64,000 nucleotides of DNA from Litomosoides sigmodontis (taxonomy: Eukaryota; Nematoda; Chromadorea; Rhabditida; Onchocercidae), in contig OY718805.1 of NCBI GenBank assembly GCA_963070105.1, positions 5,514,001-5,578,000 of the forward strand, given 5' to 3'. A program made the translations under genes and the position numbers. Positions 26,301-39,206 of this stretch are shown piece by piece. Numbering within the stretch: the first letter of the stretch is position 1; the number at the start of each line of letters is the position of its first letter. The notes beneath the pieces are model-generated. The model saw only the letters and a list, made by a program, of their open reading frames with translations, was not told the origin of the DNA and searched no databases.

Positions 26301-29300
26301 TGCCATTGTATGCCTGCGGAAAAGTTTCTTTGTAATAGCAGCGAATGATAAGATTTGAATAACAGGACAACAATTTTGCCAGAAAAGAAAGGCTGAACTT
26401 TCAATATATTTAGGTTAGAGAAACAGTTGACAGTCGCTGCAGAGGCTGTAACTCAGCAGTTTCGAGAACAGACCACAGTTGCTCATCATTTCTCACAACT
26501 GCACACATCTCTGGATATTATTACACATCTTGTTGTTATTCTGGTTTGTATGAGTTCTGGATAATTCATATACCAATATACATAGTTTTTCAGTCCTTGA
26601 ACATTCATTTTTTGAACTTTACGTTTTGTAACATGCAAAAGACTTTTCCTGCATTAGGTTAGTGCTATATCTAATTTGGTAATTTGAAGACTAAATATCA
26701 AGATATCAAACCGTATATGACGTTACAGAAAAGGTTTTTCAGCCGCAAGAAGTTATTGTTACAAACGTGAAAATGTTACAGCGCGGAATTGTTGCCTGTT
26801 TAAGTTGCCAAGACAACGCTGTAGGTTTCTTATATTTGGAAAGTATTGTATCTCGGAATTTTTCTTAAACGATTTGGCAGTTGCCTATATACTACATTGA
26901 GCGTTTTTTCTAGCTGTGAAAACTGTTTTGAACTTAATTTGAGGTTATGCGAAGTCTTTGCCAACTTATTTCAAAATTGTTCGAGAAAACGAAGTGTTCT
27001 TCAGAGGGATTAGATGAATTAGAAACCATCAATCAATTTGTTACAAAATTCATTAACGATACATTCACCAATTATGAGAAGTTCGTTGAATTTCTTACCC
27101 TTTCATTTTCTCCTGTAATTCTTTTCAATGTTTGTTAAAACATTTCAAATGTTTTGAAAACTGCAACAAATATTGATATTTGTCGATATTTTAGTTAATT
27201 ATAACCCGGTTAGATATAACGAATATTATTCTATCTTTAATTTTCAATTTTTTTGTTTTACATACATAATGAGAGCGATAAAAAGTTGTTGTCAATGAAA
27301 AAAAAAGTTGCCAATTTTAGAGGACAAAGTCAGCCAATGACTGGTGTGTTCGCGACAATCCATTTATTGCGCACTATCTGCGTTATTCAACCGGCTTACG
27401 TTGATACAATGTGCTTGAGCTCATTCACAAAAGCTGTCCAAAAACTCGTTCGCGAACACGTCTCTTCATGTACTGAAAATAAAGGTCTATTATTTTCATT
27501 TTTTTCGATTTGATTGTGCATTATTTTTTTCTGAAATGTCTTCTATTTTAAACTTACTATGGTGTAATAATCAATATGTTTTTCAGGACATGCGCTAACT
27601 GAGTTGATAATTTTCTCATTGGAACTTCTTCGACCTCGTATTCACGCAATAGCACCGGAAGCACGACGCAATATCGGGCAGTGCATTTTGACACCACTTA
27701 TAGATAAAACTCCATTCGATCGTGTTCTTGATATTGTTATTCGTGTTGTTGACATCATGGTGCGTAATGGAGATGAGGTTAGTTTACCTTAATTTTGTTC
27801 CTGCTAGGGGTATTAACTTATTGGTTGGACTCTCCATAGTAACTTATTGTGGAATATTTCAGACTACTTTAATTTTGGAAGGAAATGTTGGAGACTTCTT
27901 TATGTACATTTGTAACATATAATAAAAGCCAAGAAATTCTTTATTATGTGATTACATTTTAATATGTTTTAAGCGACAGCTGAATCAAGGTGTTCCGCTT
28001 TTAATAAGATTGGTGCAAACGATGGAAGCGCATAAACGACATGAAAAATCGGGAGAGTTATTGAAGATACTACTTGAGACAGTCCTTTACGTTTACGAAA
28101 CTGCTCACCTGCGAACTAGCGAAACACTAGCAAAACTGAATAGTGCTTTTCATTGGGGACTTTGTGCCCAGGTGGTCACTGTTGAATTTTTTGGAAGTTT
28201 ACATCCTATGGGTGATCGCTTCGTTCTTCCCAACGATTTGAAGTTTTTTATGTTAACATTTTCAGATGATCGGTGTTAAATTTTAGATAATTACTAAAGA
28301 ATGTTTTCAGTCAAATATTTTTTATATATTTGTCAGCTTAAATCAATTCAACCCAATGAAATTTTCTTACTACAGAGTTTTGTTTATCTTCATTCCCTAG
28401 TTTTGATTGCAGGATGAATCACTGCGTTCTCGATTTTTTAAGTTTTTTGATGCCCAAGTACCAAAAAATATTTATGACCGGTTATATCACATCATTACAT
28501 CACAAAATTGGGCTGATATGCAGCAGTATTTCTGGATCAAACATTGCGTCAATGTGAGTTATTTCTAAAACATTGTTTGGTTTAATTATGATTTGGATTT
28601 GTTTTTGCTACATGTGAAAATGCGTGTGGAATGCTTGCTCAGAAACTATGTTCAGCTTTTGCTATCATTAATAATGGACGAACAGAAAGACAAGAGTGGC
28701 ACAAGAGCGCAGCAAGCAGTGTTGTTGAATTGCTGCACGTTATGGCATACGTTTGAAAAAATGCTTGATCTGGAAACATTATATCGAGATCATCCAGAAT
28801 CATGTGATGGCGATGATTTTGTACCATGGACAGTGGATACAACTGAAAGCAAGCGAGACGATTTTATAGAGACTTCCGGAACTCAGATATTAACAGGTTT
28901 TTAAAATAATACAATGTGATAAAGTAGTTTTGATGCATTTGAGCTTTCAGAAAGATGACTGGGTTGTCATTTTGTAATCTCAGAAGTTCAAACAACTTTC
29001 TTGAACTCGTGTGTCAACCTGCCAGTAATTTCCCTAATTTGCGTACTCGAATGTCTTTTAGAAGTAAGCATACCAATTTGTTGTACAGCAAGCGCACAGG
29101 ATCTGCAAACCACTTTACTTGTTGAACAGCAGGTTCAGTTGTTTGAAATGGCTGCCAAATTACAAATTACTGATATTCTTCCGAGTTACTTGGAACTTGT
29201 TCATAGCAGTATGTTATCTCTTTTCTTTCCGAATTAAGTTTCCATTTTCAAACTTTTAGGCATCACAATTCTCAAAACATTTTTAAATCTATTGCTAACA

Positions 29301-32300
29301 TTGTAATATATTCTTTATTGTAAAGATTACGTAAGATACATTTAAGTCGTTTACCTACCTTATTTTATGTTCCCTTTTAAAATCTATTGGTTTCATAGTT
29401 ATCTACTTCAGCCACAAATATGTAATAAAGTTTTCGAAATTCGTGGATTGCAGGTAATGACTTGGCTTCGAAGATATGGATAAAATTATTTCCTTCATTG
29501 TGGTCAAATCTACACGAGTTCAAGCAGGCTGTCCTTAGCGCCGAAATAGTACCTTTTCTCTCGTCTGGGTGTCATCTTGTACAAAGAGATCTGCCTTATT
29601 CAGCAGTTGGTACTTTTCTGGAAGCCATCTGTCGATGTCGACCTTCAATTCCAATTCATCCAAGTGTACTTATGGTATATTTATACAGTTTCGAAAGTTT
29701 CAAAAACCAGACTCTTCAAAAAATTAAGCATTTATCCTTTCAAAACTAAAAAATTAGGACCATAAGATTTTTTTGTAAAGCATACAATTTTACAGTATAT
29801 TTCAATGAAGCATCATGCATGGCACCGTGGGTTGCTAATACTTGAAGATGAAGCAGCGAAAATCCCTGCATTCACAAACAGCTCATCACTGCTTCAAATT
29901 TTGCAACCTCCACCCACAAATATGCAATTGGTGTGTGGTAAAATTTAGTCTTTTATCTTTTTGAAACTTCAAATAATTCGAAAGTTTTTCTGCAACTCAC
30001 CGTTTTCATTTTTCTATACAATTTAGATAACACTGAACAACCTGGTTCTCTTGTATTCCAAATTATCTGAATTTGACCAGTATCAGGCAATTTGGAAACG
30101 TCGTGCTTATTTTGAAGAGACTTCGAAAGCTATTGAGTATTACAACGAAGGTTTGGATATTTTTATTTCACTGATATTGTTTTGGGGTGTTGCATCTCCG
30201 CGTCATTTACAGAAGAAGTGGCATCTCAATTTGTAGTCTCTGGAAACTTGTTCCCCATGAACCCATGGTTATGGGTTGAACATAGAGCAGATAAAAAAAT
30301 TGCATTAAGTGTTACAATTGTAGTGCTATTTAGAAAGTGTGTGTACCACCATGCTCTCTCTCTATCTGTGCTCTATTCAGTGTTCTTCATCGAGTTGATA
30401 GGGAATTCTCATAATCGCCTGAATCATTTCACTACTATTGGTTGGGTGATTTTATAGAAAGTATCGAAAATATTTATGACAGTTTATAACTTTTTCATGT
30501 TGTTTTATCTTCAGGAGACTTTGTACGAGCAGAAAAAACTTTAAGGAAATCGATTGAAGTTGTCAATGATCGTGTGGTTGCTCCTTGTGGTACTAGCAGA
30601 CAATTAGACGTAACTCCCGCACTTGGATTCGAGTTGCGTGAATGGCATAAATTATGGGCCGAGTTGGTTTTAATTTTTTTTAACGTAAACTAACTAAATG
30701 ATAAATTCTGAAGAAACGTGGTAGTACTGCGCTATATTGGATGTGCAGGAAGTCCCAGATTTTAAGTAGATTTTAATGTTTAATAAATAGATTTCAATAT
30801 ATATTTCTAACGACGTTTTGACCTTTCAAATCTTCAAAAAAATTGATTACTTCGTGAAATTTCGATAACTGATAAGGAATTTCGCTCAAAATGCAGTCTC
30901 GACTGTGGCAGTTAATTCATGTTTCATGCAATTTTTTTTAAACTACTACTGAAAAACTTTTTTGATAAAGTTTTTATGATTTTTGTTGAATGTTGTGCTT
31001 CTTTGCTGCGTGCTTGAATTCATCACTGCACTACTGTTAGCTAGTGTAGTTGTACTGATGTAATCCCATATTTTACTTAGAATCGAATTTTTTATAATTT
31101 CCTATATTTGTTAATAAGCACTCTAATTTCAGCTGTGAACGTGAACTTGGTGAATGGGATGCTTTATTACAGTTTGGTAATACTCCTGCTGTATGCGGTC
31201 TCGGTATCGTTGCAGACGCAGCTTGGCACCTTAATGATTGGAACTTGCTTCGAGTTACTCTTACTCAGCTCGAAGGTTGCACACAACCAGACTTATACTA
31301 CAAATATTATCTTTATAAAGCTATGCTGATGGTAAGTATATCTGACTTTATTTCATGGTAGCAAATTTAACCATTTCTAAATTGAATGCTTTAAAAATGT
31401 TACAACACGAAAGTATTGGTTATTATCTCCACCAGTTATTTACAGTAACTTACTCAGCACTGCAATTTAAAAGCACTTTTCTAGCACTGTTGATCCTGAC
31501 TGTTGGATGGTAGATTAAAATCTTTAAACAATTGACATCACTCAATGCTAAATGTCATCTTTGTGGTCATGTACTGATTAAGGCTAGCGTTCCACTGATA
31601 AAGTGAAAATTATTGTGCTCGGATAAAAATAACGAATGGATAATAGCGAAATAGAATTAAAGGAAAATTGCAGACTGGGTTTCGTTTTAGATCATTAAAC
31701 CCCTCTATTAACGTTTTCGGAATCCATATTTATTTGGTTGCTTTATTTGCGTCTGTTGTGTGACTACACAGATTCGATACTTTTATCATTTAATGCTTAT
31801 TTTCTATTTTTGTTGTAGAACCATCATCCTATGCAAGAAGATAGGGCTACAGAATTACTGCATGTTCGAATTAACCGAGAATTGGACGCAGCACGGGATG
31901 ACTTAATTATGGAATGGAAACGATTACCAGACGTTGTTTCTTTCAGCCATGTCAGCATACTTCAGGTAATTAATCGAATAGTCTTCTTTCACTGGTAGTC
32001 GATGAACGGACGGTGATTATAAAATAATTGTACAGTTCGGACCTGAATTCGGAATTATTAGTGTACGGTTGTATATCGGTTGTGTTAAAATAAGGTTTCT
32101 GACGAATGGTTGTGTTAATGTTAATACGAAATTCAAAACATTTTTTATTATCCAAAATCACTCTACGTATCCAAAATATCCCAAAAAGTAGGAATCCGCT
32201 TTCATTTTCAGGCTTCAAATCTCATTCAGGAAGTTCAGGAAGCGAGTGTACTCACTAATCATCCAGAAGTTAGTGGTCAAGTATCACTACCATCAAATCC

Positions 32301-35300
32301 AGTTGGTGATGTAAAATCGGTGGTAAAAGCGTGGAGGTCAGTCGGTGACTTTCATTTATATTATAATAATCCGGTTATGTGGTTTTCACAAGTAACTGAT
32401 GACTTCTTAAACCCGCGTTAAAATCAATCTTTAAAAATCCAAAAGTAACAAATATGAGTGAACAAAGAATTCTGGGCTTGTGACACATCGTGATCATGTT
32501 GCTTCGCACCGTCAAATATGTCATTTAGGAAGTCGCCATTAAATTTAATATTTTAAAATAAATGCGCTGAAACAAATATTTTAAAATAAATGCGCTTAAA
32601 CATTGAATTTCCATTCCCACTGGGAAAAAGCTTCCAGGAGCCGGTCTTACGCTTTATCAGATCCATTATCATTTTGGACCGATATTCATCAGTGGCGCAT
32701 TCATCATTATAATACCGCCATCAGGCTTCTTCAACAAATGGAAGGGGTTTGTCACTTTATCTTTTTGATGATACTGTGAATTTTTATTGAGTACTGAAAA
32801 GTGAGTAAAGTGGCATGAATAAGATAAAATGGCATAAGAGGGAACAGAAAAGTTTGGTAGAAATGATAATAAAAGTGATAATAGCGATAAGAATACACGA
32901 GAAAAATATTGCACACATCATGTCGATTATATTATGAGGTAGTTTCGAAACTTTAATCCTGAAAAGTTTATTTCAGAACCAAGCGAATCAGTTCCAGCAG
33001 GGTTTGCTTCCTTTCTACTCAGCAGCAAATTCACAGATAATGATAGCGCGTGCCGCTCGGAAAGCTGGACTCATAGACATTGCTATTGATAAACTAAGCA
33101 GGTGTCTTCGATATTTCGCTTCTGCTTAATATTGGATAAAGCACACCAAATTTCATTTTTTTTGTTGCTCTATGAAATCCGAACAACTCAACAACTATTC
33201 GCCTTCCTTTTTTGCATTTGTAAGTGGGGGTTGCGGAATTTAAGGTCTAATACTGTTTTCAAATTATGATGCAAAATAAAATTAAGGATACATACTCTAC
33301 CAGCTTTACCAGCGATGGACGCTTATTTTTCGGTGAGAGAGTTTTTGAAATGTTTGGTGCATCGAGCATCGGCACCAAATTTGACAGAAGAACAAAGGCA
33401 CAGCGCATTAATGGAAGCTTTTTCGGTTGTCCAGAAGACAACCATCAATGCTTTTACTAAAGAAAATATTGCCAAGCTTTATTGCTTGCGTGGAAGGATC
33501 TTGACGAAACTCCAGAAGTAAGCCGTTTTGATTTCTTATTGACTGAATTTTGATCTTTCACATATTGTCATTGATATAATTTCGTTTGTATCGGAGGATA
33601 CTGGGTTCATAAATTTGATGTGTTTTTACTTACCAATCCGTACCTAAACAAGGTTTATTTATTTTTCAAATTTTAGATATGAGGATGCAAGCTATTCATA
33701 TAAAACCGCAACCTTGCTGCATGAAAATGTTGCTGGCGGAAATTCTGTATGGCTGCACTGGGCTGACTTCCTTGAAAGTCGATTGGATGCTGAGAAGTAT
33801 GTAATCTTTAAATTGTTTGCATTTTCATTTCAAAAAGCAGTTGAATAGGAGCTTTTGACAATTTTCAGTAGGAAGAAACTGTGATTTTTTGAATATCATG
33901 ATAAACCACCAAATTATCTCATTCGACACCTATTTAATTAGTCTTTGATACTTAATAACGACCTGTTTAGCACAGAGGAAGCCGCACTGAATGCGGGAAT
34001 GGAAGCGTTGGTTGGATTAATGGAAGGTGCTAGAATGGAAAATGAATTGAGAGCGCGAAAATATGTTTCACGACTACTATGGCTCATGAAAGTCAGATTT
34101 GGATTAATTTCTTCTGTTTTGAAATTAAATGATTAACAGCATTTTTTTTACAATTATCAGTTATTTGATACTGGAAAATATATACCGTTAAAGTTATTTT
34201 TATTTAGAAATTATCCGTCTATGGATGTAGAACTCAAAAGGAAGTAGATGTAAAGTTGGAAAAGCATGGTAGTGGTATACCGGCAAACAACTGGCTGCCT
34301 TGGTAATTTATCGCAGGGATTTTCAGCAATACCTTTTTTGTTTTTACTTTTTATGCGTGCTCTACGTTAGCCAATTTGGAACCTCAATTTCGGTTGATTC
34401 TCATAATCTTGACTGAACTTTGCATGAATCACTCAATTAGATTTGGCAAGCTTTTTGTGTGAGGATCTTGCTACTAGTAGATATTGTACTTGTTGGGCAA
34501 TTACTTGTTAGGCAGGTTTGACATTGGAAGCTGCAGGTTTTGTATTGGCAATAGTTTTGTGTTGGCAAACATTGGCAATGTTGTTTTCCGCTTATTTGAA
34601 GCGTTCAGAAAATATATTGCTCCGTGCTCAAGTTTTATCACCATTACAGTAAAGTAGTGTGTTGAGAAAGCAATTGCTGTTGGATATTTTCAAAAAATCT
34701 ACAAATGATCAATTTAAGGTTACCGCAGTTGGTGGCTGAATTACAACTACATCCGTCGTTAGCTATTGCGCGCATCATCTCACATGTTGGTGAATCAAGC
34801 GAACAGCAAGTTTTGTATGCTATTGCTGCTTCACAGCCTCTTGATTTTATTCTGGAAAGTGTTTCCACAGGTTATATTGATTTCCACAAGTTTGACCTAA
34901 AAAATAGTAGATATTTGTCTTTTATAGGCTTCGATATTTTTTCGCCATGGATAATATTATTTGAGATGTAAATGTACCGTAGCACTTAATTTACATGAAA
35001 AAAGTGATTCGTCCAAAGCACCTGTTTTATTTCCAATTTTTAATACGTTTTTTTGTCTCTATTGAGACAGAAGAGTTGTGTTTTGCTTGGATATGATTGC
35101 TTTTATTATCAGATTCGAAGGCATAGGAAATTATATTTCATTTCTCATCTTTTATAATGTTTTTTTTAGCTTTTGACCCTTTGAAGAATGATCAGAGTAA
35201 TCCTGTAAGTTCTCAAGAATTGTTCCGCGACATAATCAGAAAGTTATGCCAAAGTCGACCCGTCGAAATATCATCTCTTTGTCGCGTATTGTTCGAACTA

Positions 35301-38300
35301 AATAACGTGAAAGAGCATTGGTTGGAGCACACACTCCATAAAGTGAATCAGTTGAAGGACCAATTATTTGCGTAAGGAATTGGAACATGCTAATTTTTCA
35401 ACAATTAAAATAAAAAAGCTTACGCTTAGTTGGTTTTTGTTTTGGATTCTAGCCATTGTTAAAACATTAGCAATTAATTTGGAATTTGTTATTGTTTTCT
35501 GATTGGACTTGGTTGTGTATTTAAATTGTATTTGAATCTGATTTTGATTTGATCCGTTGTTAAAATGTGCAAGGATGAAAGACAAAAAGTTAATAACTAT
35601 AATACAGTTATAATTTTATTGAAAATACAATGCGCTAAATTACAGACTTGCTTACAAGAATCTCGGTTCTTTAATATCTCTTTTAATTCCCGATGATTTT
35701 CTTGCTGAAATTAAAAGCTGGCGATGTTCTTTGGATGACTTCACTGGATTCAAAGAAGTTGATGAGGTATTTTTTACTACATTCCTTTCTTTGGAAAGGC
35801 TAAGGCTAATTGTCTTCTCAGTTTACTTGGAGACAAAAGGATCCATTCGTTCTTCGGATAAAGATGAATTGGTAGAAATTCGACTATTTTGAAAATTCTA
35901 CTTTTGTCTTTAAAAAAAAATCAATGCTAAGTTGTATTTATCAGTCTTTATTTCAGGACATAAAGAAATGTGCGCAAGACATCAAATTTGATTTTGATGT
36001 TCAAAAAGGAAGAAACGACAAGCTCGTGGATTTACTGAAAATTGTTGTGAAGTGGTCATCGTTGCTTGCTGCAAAATTCGACAAATTGCCAAGGTTACTT
36101 TACGTTTTATTTCTACATTAATTGCTCTGTTTTTAAAATGAAATGGTATAGTAAAAAAAAAGAGCAAAACAAAAGTAATCTGAAAATAAGAATACACGCT
36201 AATCAGCGAGGTGTTATGAAACAAATTTTTATTAAAGTGTGAAAAAGCTATAATTCATAAAAAGTAGTGCTAGGACAAGGTGTTTCGAAATTACTTGTGA
36301 ATGGCTTAAATAGTACTGCGGGTGAGAGACAAATGTTCTGGAGGACATATAATTCCTTTTATAATTTTTTACTTTTTCAGTAAAAAATTGTTGCGAAATG
36401 TCAGTCGAGTTCTAGCATCATATTCATCTAAAATTGCAAACGTTGAAATTTTCAATGGACACTATGCGACGAAGGTTTACCTCCTTTGTAAACATTTTCT
36501 TTTGAAGAGATCGAAAAATAAATAACCGTCCACCGAGGAACTGAGTAATTTGTGTGGTTACATTCCCTTGTTATGAATTGTTAAGCATTATTTGTCTATG
36601 ATCCTTAATTTGTTTGTTTTTAGAGCAAAGAATTTTCATCAATTATCTATCGATTTATGCCATATTATTTTGTGATACGAAGAGCCGATGTTATCACGCG
36701 TCGCATTTCTGTTCGTGCACTTAGTGGAAGAGTATGTTTTTATCATGTGTGAATTTGAAAATTAGCAGTTATTTTTAGAGGATTAGGATAAAAATTCAGT
36801 AAGATCTCACTAGGGAGCAGGCAGGCAAGATAGAATTACAAGATAGAGTTGTTTTATGTCTTTATCTATTTATTTTTCTTTAACTGATAGTACAGTATCC
36901 AATTTATTCATCCTTATGTGAAGAAGGAAGTAAAGAAACCAGTATAACTGTTTTTCAGGTGTACTGCTATTATTTAACTAAGCACTACGATGCCAGCAGG
37001 GATGCTTCTGGGATACACCAGCTTTTTGCTTTGATTAACCATTTTCTTACGAAGGAGAAGGCCAGTTTTTTTAGATTTAATTCTGAGTATTTTCATTGTG
37101 TAATTAAATGTCCTACTTTTCTGTCTACCTTACTTTCTGTATCATTAAAATTTCCTTTATTTTTAAAAGCATCGTTTAACTCTTCGGATAGGCATGAGAA
37201 AATTTCAGTGCAATCAACTTTTTTATCTAATTAGTTTGTTTTAATGAATAAAACACGAGTTACTGAAGTGCTTTTTGCAGGAAACATGTCGACGATTTTT
37301 GCAAGTAACTGTACCTCATTTCGCATATATCGGTGGCGTGTCATTGTTGGAATGTGCTAATAAAATGAATTCTCTTTATACGTTTGAAGAAATATTAAAT
37401 GCGATTTTAAAAAATAAAACTGATGTATCTTCTTCAACCAAGCTGATCGAGAGGTGAATCTCTTCATTGATCAAAAATTTTGAAATTTAAGCTTATGAAG
37501 TCTTCAAGAAGTTGTTTGCTAAGAGAATCTGAAAACTTGTGGTTACATTTTCAAAACATTTTCCTATAGCCTAAAATTCAACCAAAAATTCAGGGAAAAC
37601 AAAAGTATTTTGCTGTGGGAATGTTATATTCCACACAGTGTTATCTGTCCTTTCCTTTCCTTTATGCCAAGATGACCAACTAATTCCTAATCCTACCACT
37701 ATCTCTCTAGAGATTTCCCTGACAAAATGTGAAATTTTTAAAATGAATTCATGGTCTTATCTACTGCCTAAATTGACAGTTTCGTGCGAAAGATTTTAAT
37801 AAAGCCAGTCTATCGGATTTGCAGATTTTATGACCGCATCGCGAAATGCGCTGATATAACAGATGAGCTGTTGATCACTGAATTTCATCATATGACTTCA
37901 GAAAATATTTTACCAAATGATTCACTTTCCAAGTGGATCATCCCCCGTTATGAGGATCCTACGCACTATTACACTCTTCGAAAGCAGGTTTGGTTTGATA
38001 CTTGGATCTTCTGGTATGAACGCATTATAGTAATAGTTGAATTCATATGTATAACCACTGTTAACATTTTTGTCTCTATTACTGAAGGGAAAAAATACAG
38101 GCACAGATCAAATTCTGTGGCTAGTCTGAAATCTCTGCTTTTGCTACTTGTATTCACTAACACTTTCATTAATTTATTCGAAAATTATAATACAGGTTGC
38201 ATTAAACATATCTGTGCTTTCCATTTGCGAATATATTCTTCATCTTAAACCTACAACATTAAGTGGTCTTTGTCTGAATACAAGGACAGGACAAACATTG

Positions 38301-39206
38301 AATATCGATTATGTCTTTGGATTAAAGTTTCAAACATGTATGTTTTGCTTTTAAAATAGTAGTCTCGTTTGTACCTTTGAATAGTCTACGTTGGGATTGT
38401 TGAATGTAATTACTCTGAGAAAGAGGCTGCATAATTAATTTGTTAAACTTGCTTCTGTTTGATTATTTCCTAATACTATACATGAAATTTCAGTGGAACT
38501 TGAAGTTGATCGAATAGTACCGTATCGAATGTCGCCAAATTTGCATAAGTTTTTGGGATTCTCTGTCGAAGGTTACATTAACAACTGTTATAAGGAAAAA
38601 ATTAGTTGTTATACTAGAAGCTAGTTAGTTGGACTGATTAGAAACGGTGTTAGAAATCAGCTTTACACTTTTCGAATGATTGATCTGTAGAGTCTAATGA
38701 TAATTGCTCTTTGCACTGTCTAGGTCACTATAATTCTTCAATAGTCGCAACGATTCGATGTTTACACGCACGAAAGATTGCCAGCTACGCACAGATTTTT
38801 CTGTGGGATACAATTTCACGACAGAGAAAGCTGCCTGTAACAGAAATTTTCCAGTTAGCACAAAGTGCGGGGAAATTAATAGAGAGCAGAATGAATGGTT
38901 AGTTTTCACTGTATTTCATTAAATCCGTTTTGATTATCGTTACCCGCTTTCTCAAAGTTGCATAATTTGTAGAGATTTTGTTTGAGCAATATCCGTTTCC
39001 TACCTCATTGTAAAATTTTCTATTTTACTGCATATAGAAGAACTTGTATATAATGTAAAATGGATAAAATGGATGTAAAAAAAAGCATTTTTCCAGATTT
39101 ATATAAAGCGGAAAGTTTGGCTGAATATGTCGCTGAGTTAACGCAGACGGCTCGAAAAGATGAAAATTTAGCACATTTGGATCCACGTTTGCATCCTTGG
39201 TTTTGA
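11392..39206 (+). CDS. trr-1: TRRAP/Tra1/TRR-1, giant PIKK-family pseudokinase scaffold of histone acetyltransferase complexes
   Basis: TRRAP is the activator-docking subunit of SAGA and NuA4/TIP60 in the nucleus. It matches human TRRAP from end to end. Landmarks are QLRKLVLELILRMN (exon 3), RLSSLLPYLPLLMDPLVCAL (exon 20), GLRTLELCVDNLQPDYLYEH (exon 21), the FAT domain (about 29.1-35.4 kb), the kinase-like domain (about 36.0-38.9 kb) and a FATC tail ending HLDPRLHPWF-stop. The kinase-like part has LKPT where active PIKKs have GDRH, as expected of a pseudokinase. About 71 exons total near 4,000 aa. Selected exons: 11392-11589, 12050-12181, 12373-12561, 12729-12854, 13142-13324, 13676-13837, 14158-14387, 14598-14672, 14788-14920, 15081-15223, 15534-15594, 15783-15923, 16284-16431, 17308-17443, 17818-17921, 18048-18142, 18525-18677, 18785-18869, 19112-20968 (largest), 21097-21360, 21394-21564, 21902-22021, 22225-22317, 22555-22740, 23036-23103, 23216-23327, 23719-23877, 24132-24313, 24485-24644, 24787-24968, 25051-25237, 25499-25603, 25777-25857, 25976-26103, 26414-26543, 26743-26820, 26944-27080, 27276-27484, 27587-27777, 27974-28171, 28413-28553, 28656-28896, 29089-29208, 29454-29674, 29796-29930, 30027-30150, 30515-30662, 31133-31331, 31819-31965, 32212-32336, 32638-32746, 32977-33101, 33287-33517, 33677-33796, 33971-34091, 34208-34302, 34719-34870, 35170-35371, 35646-35766, 35957-36093, 36381-36474, 36624-36731, 36959 to 37060 or 37099, 37281-37453, 37780-37987, 38196-38337, 38494-38571, 38724-38897, 39097-39206. 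Unresolved: the junction between the exon starting at 16847 and the exon ending at 17213; the donor after 36959; and 27080/27276, where an alternative donor exists. Confidence 0.97.
17616..17666 (+). repeat. Three-unit imperfect tandem repeat in a TRRAP intron
   Basis: The unit agcaaact(t/g)aatgc occurs at 17618-17631, 17636-17649 and 17653-17666, at spacings of 18 and 17 nt. It lies in the intron between exons 17308-17443 and 17818-17921. I see no function for it. It looks like local slippage. Confidence 0.7.
32547..32602 (+). repeat. 28-bp tandem duplication in a TRRAP intron
   Basis: Two adjacent 28-nt copies (32547-32574 and 32575-32602) differ at one base (gctGaaa versus gctTaaa). They lie in the intron between exons 32212-32336 and 32638-32746, ending about 35 nt before the acceptor. 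This is probably a neutral recent duplication. Confidence 0.8.

Noticed and set aside
37784..38248. 154-codon frame extending past the TRRAP exon
   Set aside because: Homology stops at the donor after RKQ (37987). The rest is intron, and the next TRRAP exon starts at 38196 in another frame.
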